Source: Aureispira sp963837355 | GTDB lineage: Bacteria; Bacteroidota; Bacteroidia; Chitinophagales; Saprospiraceae | Assembly (NCBI GenBank): GCA_963837355.1 | Contig: CAWIMY010000003.1 | Location: forward strand, 1-64,000 | DNA: 64,000 nt | Direction of reading: 5' to 3' | Part shown: piece by piece, positions 8,255 through 18,000 of the stretch | How the letters are laid out: each line of letters begins with the position of its first letter | Numbering within the stretch: the first letter of the stretch is position 1 | Notes under the pieces: model-generated | The model's database searches: none | Told to the model about the DNA's origin: nothing | Seen by the model: only the letters and a program-made list of their open reading frames with translations | Translations under genes and position numbers: made by a program

Positions 8255-8927
8255 TGAGATTACCTAAATTATCATAACTATGAGAAATTTTCCACTCAAA
8301 CACCTGTCGGGTGTCTTGTGGATTGGTAATTTTACTCTCGTCCGTATCGCCGTAGACAGTAATCGTATTATTAGTACTAATCGTGCGCCAGTGTATGGCT
8401 CCATCTATTCGGTTGGTCCATTGCTCAATACGCAGCCAACTGCCCTCTATTCTCGGGCGGTATTCTTTGATGGTAAAATCTCCTAGCTGCTTCGTCACAG
8501 GCAGCCAAGACCCTGTACTATTTTCTAATTTGGGCACCAAGTCTTCGGCACCTGCTAAAATAAACGTATCGGACTCGATACCATCTTGGTAACGGGGTAA
8601 TTCTTGGTTGGTCTTGCGAACAATACTCGGCAGAGAAAGTCCCCAGCCCATCCCAAAAAGGCCATTGCCGCCGCCTGAGCTGTAACTAATCGACAACGCA
8701 GGACTAAACCCGCCCCGCGCAGGTGCGACAGGCAACGCAATACTGGTGCCGCTGGTTCCTGTGACAGGATTGACTTGCATTTTTTCATCAATTCCTTTCA
8801 ACGCGCCGCCGCCTTTGGGCAGAGCGATTTCAGGGGCTTGATGCTGGTTGGGTTGTGCCAGACTACTGGCAAAGGGTTTTGGGCCTTGGTCTTGGTTGGC
8901 GTTGTTCGAGGGTGGGTTGGATTGCAT
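8199..8927 (-). CDS. TcB N-terminal SpvB domain
   Basis: The authentic start of the TcB-TcC protein: ATG at 8927, 120 bases downstream of the TcA stop and on the same strand, so the two are likely one operon. Residues ~30-60 have the PEIALPKGGGALKGIDEK entry of SpvB domains, then NPVTGTSGTSIALPV and LSISYSSGGGNGLFGMGWGLS, all typical. The frame stays in register to YDNLGNLIVYEYK (about residue 230) and then leaves the coding frame because of one extra base at about 8236; the last residues (DGRFSWCITDGL) are not genuine. In Photorhabdus-type Tc systems the SpvB part forms the lower cap of the TcB/TcC shell. Confidence 0.88.
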   Translation of the reverse strand: MQSNPPSNNANQDQGPKPFASSLAQPNQHQAPEIALPKGGGALKGIDEKMQVNPVTGTSGTSIALPVAPARGGFSPALSISYSSGGGNGLFGMGWGLSLPSIVRKTNQELPRYQDGIESDTFILAGAEDLVPKLENSTGSWLPVTKQLGDFTIKEYRPRIEGSWLRIEQWTNRIDGAIHWRTISTNNTITVYGDTDESKITNPQDTRQVFEWKISHSYDNLGNLIVYEYKDGRFSWCITDGL

Positions 8928-9047
8928 GGTTGTTTTCTCTACTTTGTAAATTATAAAAATGTATGGACTTCGTTATTGTAAGATATTGGCACCAACCCTG
9001 CTGTTCGAAAGAACTACAGGGCAGGTGTTTGTTTGGATGGCAATGTC

Positions 9048-12000
9048 TTAAACAGGTAGCTGGTAGACCAATAAGAAATAAATATTCTCTATAGCCTGCG
9101 CATCTGTAGAGGTAGCGGCTGTAATGGTCCAAGTATCGATGCCACTTTCGTCGATCAACCCTAAGTCATGCGTTCCATAATGGGTATTGGTATCTATAGT
9201 TATGGGTACACTAGCAACAGGGTTTGTTACCGATGGAGCTTTTATACTTAGATTAACAGTCGTAGCTGGACTATCCGCGTTACGAACAACTCCTACCATT
9301 CCTCCTACAATCTTGGGCGTACCTAATAAACTAGTAAAGTAGGGATATAAATACTGGTGAATATCTAAATCTAAGCCGTAAGGCGTTGCTGTCGAATCAG
9401 AATTGGGATATTTAAATAGGTGCCAAGCTGTTGGAAAGGCTTCTTGGGCACTAATTAAAATGGAAGGGGGCTCTTGGCTGGCAGCAGTTGCTAGTTGAGT
9501 CCTCAAGTGAGCCTTAGCAGCATTGACGGTGACACTCCCTGCTTCACGTGCTGTATAACGCATGTGGAATACTACATCTGAAATACTTTTATAAGCAAAC
9601 TGCGCATAATCAGGCAACTGTAGCTCCCAAGTACTAATGACTCCTAAGCCCTCAAATGGTAAGAAGCGTTCGTCATTGAAATTGAGCTCAAAGACCCCTG
9701 CATCATTTTGCCCACTAGAAGTAGCCATCGTATGACTGTCGTAACGCTGGTCAAAATTAAGCGCATCGGCATAATCTGCACCTTTAATTATACTTTCACG
9801 ACGTAAAGCATGGCGGGAAAGGGTCACTTTGCAATTCACATTGGTATTTGGACCAACCACACAAGGAATAGAAATGGTCAATGCCTTGATGCGTCGTAGG
9901 TAGTGTCCTGGATAATCTAAGTCGAACCACCATTCGGGAATATGCAGCTGACATTTGCCTGTAGTTTTAAGTTGTAATAGTGCATCGGGTGCCCATTGGT
10001 GCAGGGATAGGTGTTTTGTTAATTCTAACTCGCGTTTGTTAAGTTGGACGTATTTGTCTTCCAGTTGGTGGAGTGCCAACATTAACTGGTCACCCGCTAG
10101 TAACCCTTTGCGCAAACTGTCCCAATAACCGTGTTGAATGATACGCGGCGTTTCTAGCGGTAAGCCCAACTCATAGTTAAGGCTTTTCTCAGCGCGTTTA
10201 GCAATGTCAAAAGCCAAGTCATAAGCCTGTCTATAGATTTTGGAAAGCTGTCCTACCATCCAGCTGTACAACTGTTGGTTAGTGTATTTAGATTGCAAAT
10301 AAGCCAGTTCCGTCTCCGCATTATCAATTTGCTTTTTGTGAACGACTAGATCCTTTTCCGCGATAGCAACCCGTATTTTAGCCGCCGCAATTTGTTGTTC
10401 AATTTGCTCTATGTCACGCTTTGCTAGCTCCGCTTGGAAGTCCCATTCTTCTTGGCGGCGGTCGTAGTTGGCTTTGGTAGCAATGAGACCTGCCTCTTGA
10501 TTGATAATATTCAAAGCCCGATCTGTAATGTTACTAGCAAGCGTCAAGGCATAGGCTAATTTTGTCCCATTTACAACTTCTGTAGTAAGAGCAGCAGCAA
10601 TTCCTACACTAGCTTGCACATCAGGAATTCCTACCACACCAGTAGTTATGCTTTGTATAGCGGCGGCGGTATGACTCAGTCCTAAAGCCTCTTTATTTTT
10701 GCTCAATGCTACAGACTCTTGCCAGCTGATGTAAGAGCGATTACCATAGAAATTTTGACGATGCAGTGCTGCCTGTTTAGATTGTTCTAAGGAGAGAATG
10801 TTTTCTTGCGCTTCTTCGATTTGTAATTTTTTGAGTCCAATGGAGGCATTCAAAACCTTCGTAGCGTTCCCAGTCTGCAACAAAGCCATTCCTTCGGCAT
10901 CGCGACTTTGTAAAGCACTCAAAAGACTTTGACCTAATGCTTTTACTTCCGAACAGAACTGTGTTGCAAGACGGGATAATGGACGATATTTATAATCAGA
11001 TTTTGGAGTAGCTAAATCCTGAAGAACACTGTTTATATCTACTCCGTTAGCAACAGCGCTCACCAATAAAGCGGGGTCAATTGGCGGCGCAAACAACGGT
11101 AATTGACGCACCCGACCATCAATATTCATACAGTGGCGAATTTTAAATAAACGATCAGCTACCATATCCCAATATCCTAGGAGCTTTTCATTATGTGGAA
11201 TACAAAAATACTGTGTGTTGTTAGGTAAACTATAGGATGGTATAGGATCGCTGTCATTAGGCAGTACTGCATTACTTTGAAGAATACTGATGACTAGGTT
11301 ATCATTCAGAACTGTATTAGAAAGATAATCATCCAAATCAGCCTTGATCTCCTTATAATCCAAATCTGTTGCGGTTTTGCTTTCCACAGTCTTAGGTCTA
11401 TCTCCTAACAATTCAGCAGCTAAAGTATACATCAAACCCGCTTGATTAATAGATTCTAGCGTTTCTTGTCTGAATAATTGATCGCCCCAAGCCAACAAGT
11501 TATCAATGTATTTCATTACTACTGCTTTCTGATAAGCTACAGAACGCATACGAGCAATTACATGAGGTTGGAAAGGGTGTTTTTTCCATTGAGCAATCGC
11601 TCTTTGTGTAGTGTCGGAAAGCACTCCACTAAGTAAATTCTGAATCTGTTGTACTAGGTAATCGGTTTGTGTACGTTCGTAAAAGGGCTTGGTAATCCAG
11701 TAGCGACTTACATCGGATGCAGGTGATAGTGTCCCATTAGTAGCATCAACTCCTAAGGGATTGAATATGCAATGAAACCAACCCATTGCTTCTTCAAAGC
11801 GTTGGTTTTTGCTCAACTCTGTAGCCACTAAGAACGGTATATGGAAGAACACCTCCCAATTGTACAAGGCGTATCCATCGTGAAGGTTGAAGTTAATATG
11901 TTCTACAGAATCTTCAAAAACAGTTGAAATTATAGTGTAATTATTAGATATACTATCCCCCTTTTCATATTGTAGTGACCGATCGTATAATGCAGCTTTA

Positions 12001-15000
12001 CCTTGACTGGTTAAAACCTGTTGAACTCTTCTAGCTAAGGGGTGGTAGAGTAGATAAGCGGTGTTTTGAGTCCGATTGCCTTTGACATAAAAAGTATTAT
12101 AGCTGGACGATGCAACAGTAAAGTAATTTCCTAGTTGACTCCGATAGAAGGTATCTTCCATTGGCACGGTAAGTTCATATCCTTCTCTATAAGACCCAGC
12201 TTGCATAAAAGGGGAAAATTCGGTTCCATGTTCAGTATCCGTTAAAGGAGCAATAATACCAGACTCCCTTTTTATAGTAGGAATAATCTTATTAAAGCTA
12301 TAACGCGCTCCAGAGATTATAGGAAGATCACCAGCATGTTCACTATCAAGAAGTTGATTAATTACTCTTCCGTCTTGCCCATAATTATGATAGACATGTT
12401 GGTAGGAGTCAAACATTCTATTATTCATCTTTATATAAGTCGCTCCTTGTGTATTTACAGAACCGTATGAGGTAGTGCTTGTGTTGATCCAAGGTCTTAC
12501 AGCTGAATTGTACATATCACCATTGGCAAATACATTATTCCACTCATCAATATTATGAACTAACCATGCGCTATAGTAATTGTTAATCCAATATTTTACA
12601 TGTAACGTAATCTTATGGGCTTGGGCAGTATCATCATACTGACAAGAAATATCCTTGACATAATCTTCTGCTCTACCTAGGTCTAGGTTCTCATTAATAA
12701 TTTTTAATAGATCTGACTTTTCTGAGCTAACATATTGCTTAAATTTTCCAAGGTTAGTGATATATTCTACGTTCGAATTAGCATCTTCCTGTATTTCATC
12801 AATCCAAAGAGGAGCATTCTCGTCCCATTTCTCAATAGTAGTGGTAGTAGGCGAACCTATTAGCTGCTTAGTCCAATAAGAACCAGCAACAGCAAACAGT
12901 TTTACCTCACGAACAAAACCATCAAATACAAAGGAAGAAGAATGCCAAGCAACAGGCGAAATGCTTGAATCATAACGCGTATCAGTCATCGTCTCATACT
13001 TGTCTTCAAATTGGTTATAAAAGACATTGTTGTTGAATTCTGGAGAAGGGGATACATACAAGTCTACCCAGATATCACTTCCTTTATGTCTTGGACGTAG
13101 ATGCAATGCATAGTCAGGTCTAGGCCAAGGGTGTATTAGTTTCTTCTTAGAGATTTTTTGTGTAGACCACCCGTCATAATTTAAAACTGACCAAGCCAAC
13201 TGTATATTCTTATAATTGGGAAGTTCTCTAGAAGCTGCACTAGGGTTAGCTTCAGAAGAAGAAGAAGAAGAAGAAGAAGAAGAAGAAGCAATAGTAATTC
13301 TTCCTAATGTATCTGTCCCAGAATTGACTTCCCCAATAGTGTCTTGATGTGATACGACTAACTTCTCTGGCTGCTCTATAATTTGCAGCCAAAATACATG
13401 TAATCTATTATTGTATATTTGTAATACGGGATGCTCCCCTTGTATGTCGAAGGACAACTTTTCCCAACCTGTCCACTGCATCGTATCGTTGTCAACATTT
13501 CGATAATAATAGATAGCTGGATGTTCTCTAGTTCTCGCCAAAAAATGGGTGACATTCTTATTAGTACTTGATTCACGGGCCAAGCTCATAATCTCTAAAT
13601 TGGCAATTTCATTTAACCGCACTAAATAGTTTTGAAGAGCTGTCTCTATATGTTTACTAGTTACTTCCTGTTGTAACACCTCTCCCTCAAACTGCTTGAA
13701 CAGTTCTGACTTATTATCGCGTAGGCTAGGTTCAATCCAGTTTTCGGGATATAAAAACACCTTGCGATTGGCTTCCCAAACACGGTAGTTTTGCATCCAC
13801 TCCCATTGTGCCCAGCCATCGTTTTCGGTAACTTGGATATAGTCCTGCTCTAACCCTAAGCGACAGCGTTGTACATAGAGTTGAACCGCGCTAATCGCTT
13901 GTTTAATGCGGGAAGTAAGTTGACAAGCACTCATTTGTGGGTCAATGAGATGCAGGTGGTACAGATCCTCTGTTGAATAGTATACCCGATTGCCTTGTGC
14001 ATCGTAATTGCGGGCATAAGCTACCAAGGCATCGCGCTTCTGAAGGCGAATTTGATCCTGAATTTCCTGTTGAATCAGGAGCCATTGCTTTGGCGTGGAA
14101 GCTTGACGCACGGCATTTTGAATCTGTTGAGCAATTAGGCGTTGCTGTGCAAAATAATTACTGTTACTGGTATCGTATAGCGATAACCATCCCAAGGCTT
14201 CTCCTGCGGAGACGCGTAGTTGTTGTAACAGTTGCATTGTTTGGTTCCAATGCTGCCAATGGCCAAGCTCCGTCATATAGTTAGTGGGTGTCCACTGAAA
14301 ATGTTGGTGCATTGCTGTTAAATCATCTACCTCCCAGCCTGTCCACGCTGCTATCGCTTCCAAGAAATCGTTGGTATCACTGGTAGTATCTAGCGTAAGT
14401 ATCGCCTTGACTAAGTCAGCTATAGGAATGTTGTACTGTTGAGCAAAGCGAACCCACTGCGCCGTGTTCAGGTATTCCATCACTTGTGGAATCGCTGTAT
14501 AGGAGACAGTATTTCCACTATTCGATAAAGGTAGGGTGGCAACTGTTAACGCGGGTAGGTTCGCCGCTGCAGTTTCTAGTTGTTCCAAATCAGCACCACT
14601 AAGTCGCCAAGCTTTTGCCCAAAAGACATATTTCAGTAATCTTCGGTAAATGGTTGTAAAACTCGCTGGTGCAGGCGGAGTAGAGGAAGTGGGTACAGAA
14701 GACCCTGTGGCAACAGTCGCTATAGGATGTGCTGTTCCAGCATTACCCACAGGCGGTGCCTCCATCAGACGATGACGAGCTGCTTGTCCCAATGTGGGGT
14801 GGGCATCGTCTAGCAAATAGGCCAACACGTCAGTTGGTGCCTCCCACAAGTCTGCTAAATAATTAACCACTACCGCGCTGTGCAAACGGCGGTGTAGAAT
14901 CACTTTGATGGTAGCAATAGCCGCACTAATGGAACCATTGGTGAGGTCCAAGTCCTCTTTCAGTTGATCCAATGCAGCGGAGTCCGTGTAAGCAAACAAC

Positions 15001-18000
15001 AGGGTCAAATCAGTATTTAAATAGTTGCTGCGGTCACTTGTAGTCCAATTATTGGTAAAACGCCCATCTGTTGTCTGATAAAGCACTTCTAAGAACGTCT
15101 CCACGACTTCTTGTGTCTCAAACGTTCCTGTTTGTTTTAGTAAATCTTGTAAGACTTCTTCTTCCGTCTGCTTGGCGATCATTGCCTTATCATAAGCCGT
15201 TCCTACTTCTTCATACAAATCATCCTGCCACTTATGTATTTTTGTTTCACTTGGCTGGTAGCCCTCTAATGCACTACCTGATAACAAAAAGAGTAATTCT
15301 CTGGCATTTATACCCGAAGCACGCAACGCCTCATAATTATCTAGAAAGGCTTCCAGCTCATTCAGCCCAGCCATAGGATCGGCAATGTCGATTAACAAAC
15401 GCAAGTAGTTTTTTAACTCCTCTACCGATAATCGTAGATATTTAGCTAGGTTAGCATAGGCATATAACAACCCTAAACCCTCCTGAGCAGCGCTCAGTTG
15501 ATGTATCCGTTGTGGAATAACTTGCGTCCATTGTCCTTGCTGTGGGAAGGTCAATAATGTTTCAATTTGAGTAGAGGTCATGGACAACGCCGCTGCAAGG
15601 TAGGCGATCTGCCCCGAAGTGATGCTGCCCAACGCCAATTGGAGCGTGAGGTTGTTTTTATCAAAAAAGACACGCTGGCTGTCGTCCAATAAACGGTTAT
15701 AAAAAATTGACTCATAGAAAGAAGGAACCAAGTCTCCATCACTATTATAACGACCACTAGTATCTAGGTCGCCCATCATGCCTAGTATCTCGTAGGTCTT
15801 TCTTCCAAGACGTTTCTGAAGGCGATAAAACGTAGCTAGACGTTCTAGACCATAGGAATTGAGTATCCCGTTACCAACCTTCGGGTGCATTATTAAATGA
15901 TCCAATTCCCAAATGGTCCAATTAGTGTATTTCCACAACCGCAAAAAACGCCACCAACGATCGAGTTCTACCGCCGTCATATTCGCGATAAGCAACGCAT
16001 CCAAATCACAACTACCTTCTGGCTCAATAGACATAGCTTTGCCAGAATTGGTATACTCCCCTTGCAGTAGCATCAACAACTCTTCGTAGCTCAATTGGTG
16101 ATCGTGTAGCAAGGCTGCCACATTACGATTAGGACTAGTTAATTGATCTACATCCGCATGCGGTGTAGTTATAGCAACGGCCTCATGACTAGGCAGCTCA
16201 AAAGTTGCCGCTGCACGCTCTAGATATCCCAAATTAGGAGGACTCAAAAGCTCCGTAAATTGACTAGAAGTAATGCCCAATTTTTCAAGGAACAAATGTA
16301 CCTGCGTTTGCCAAATATTAAACCCATTGTAAGAGGCATAAGGGCGATAATTGGACGCACTAGGCAACTGAGCAAAACGCTCGTATACGGCATCCAAGCG
16401 ATACTCTGACCGTGCTTTTAGCTCAGCAGCCTGCCAAGTCGTATTGCGTTTTTCATAGCTTGTTGTAGGACTGATAGCATATTCCAAGACCTCAGCAACT
16501 AAGTCGATGTAGGGCATAGGCGTATTGGCATTTTTGCAATTAAGCAAAATATGCTCCAAATCAGGTCGGCGTTCTAGCAGTAGCTCTAAAGCGGATTGGT
16601 TGCCTGTTTTATCGGGTTTACTCTCCAGCCAATGCAATAAATCCGTTAGGTAAGCGGCTGGACTATAGACCGAGCGACAGTGGACACAGCCACAAAAGTC
16701 ATTGTTGCCAAATAAGTCCTCAAGGTTGGGCAAGGGGGTAATAGATGCAGGGGTAATTCCTCCTCCTCCCAAAAGTCCATAAGAAGCGGACACCCCTGCT
16801 AAGGTACTGAGCGTATTAGCCGCAATAGTAGCGGTTCGGGCGGCATAAATTGGAGCTAGGGAAGTATCAACGCCCGCTAACGTATACATTTGTTCGAGCT
16901 GAGCCTTCCCTAGACGATGAGCTTGGTAGGCACTGTGTATTCTAGCCCCTAGTAAAGTAGGGACTAAATCGGCCCGTGGTGCCAAATGCTGAACCCGCTG
17001 AATCAGCTTTAATTCGTTAATAACGGCTTGCGAAAGTTCGAGGCCTTTTTCTTGGAGATAAGTATCAATAGGTACCCCTTGTAGAGAGAGGAGTTGCTGC
17101 TCATCCACTAAGGTAGCCAGCGTATTCAAATGTTCTAATTCATGTTCTCCATCGCGTTGTAGGGCAGCTATAGCCGCTACTGTAGGTGCAAGAGCAGCTG
17201 AGCGCTGTACAAGGTCTCCTGTTGGATCATCAGGGTCAAAATCCAGATTTTCCCAATCTTGGTAAGTCCATTTAGCAAAATCGCTCACTTGATAAACAAA
17301 AGCACTAAACCCCTCCAAATCATACCCCTCTCGTAGGCGCTGAATAACAGCCGTGTCGTAGATACCTAACGCCGCTAATTGTAATTCTTGCTCCACTTTT
17401 TGACGCTCCTCTTCACTGATGAGCGCTTCTTCGTACCATTTTTCTATGGTAGGTGCGTCTAATCGTTGCGTTTTGGCGAAGGCTATAGCCAGACTGTCTT
17501 TTTGCGCTAGGTTCAGCCCCGTTTCTTTGAGCAACTCATTTAAAGAAAGGCTTCCTGCAATTAAGGGGCTCTGTTTAGCATATTCCAAACGGAGTTCATC
17601 TAGACGCTGCAAAATAGCCGTCTTATTTTGTTGGTCAGCAAGAGGAATAACATTATTTTGAATAGCGCGTTCTAAGGCGCGTTGCTGCAATTCTACGTGC
17701 ATTAGGGGAACCGCGCTTGTGAGGGTTTCTGTTAAGTTTTCGCTCCAATTGTTCCATTCGTTAGGCTCATCAGGCAATAGATAGCTGGGTAGCATACTGG
17801 GCAAATGCTGTCTAAAGAAAGCAAATAAGACAGATGCAGGAACCTCGCTCCACTCTAATGCCACTCGTTCTGCGAAGTATAACTGTAAAATAGTTTGAAT
17901 TGGAACACCTGTTTTTTGATATAAGTAGGTAACATCTTGGTGCTGGTCGCTCTCCTCTAATTGATGGATAGGGATACCTTCTAAATAAGGGGTTAATTGA

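Larger units (their letters stand above)
1561..8927 (-). pseudogene. fused TcB-TcC toxin-cocoon gene broken by five single-base +1 shifts
   Basis: Four successive frames encode consecutive parts of one protein: SpvB domain (8927-8236), TcdB middle region (to about 6247), TcdB-midC plus RHS repeats (to 2754), then RHS core and toxin tip (from 2617). Homology carries across every junction. Each junction needs skipping of one base: near 8236 (restores YEYKAED), 6246-6247 (EQQAYLEAFRALKG), 2754, 2734-2735 (VISYEEYYPYG) and 2617 (GKERDEETGLDYFG). The total of 7367 bases minus 5 is divisible by three and gives 2453 residues. TcB and TcC form the hollow shell that encloses the toxin tip before TcA injects it. 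Options are real decay, residual sequencing errors in a multicopy RHS region, or (less likely) recoding. The neighbouring 9.7-kb TcA gene is intact. Confidence 0.75.

Noticed and set aside
1561..8927. Programmed +1 frameshifting as the explanation for the TcB-TcC breaks
   Set aside because: Only two of five sites have a stop codon at the slip position and no common slippery motif is seen; decay or sequence error is more likely, so it is not claimed.
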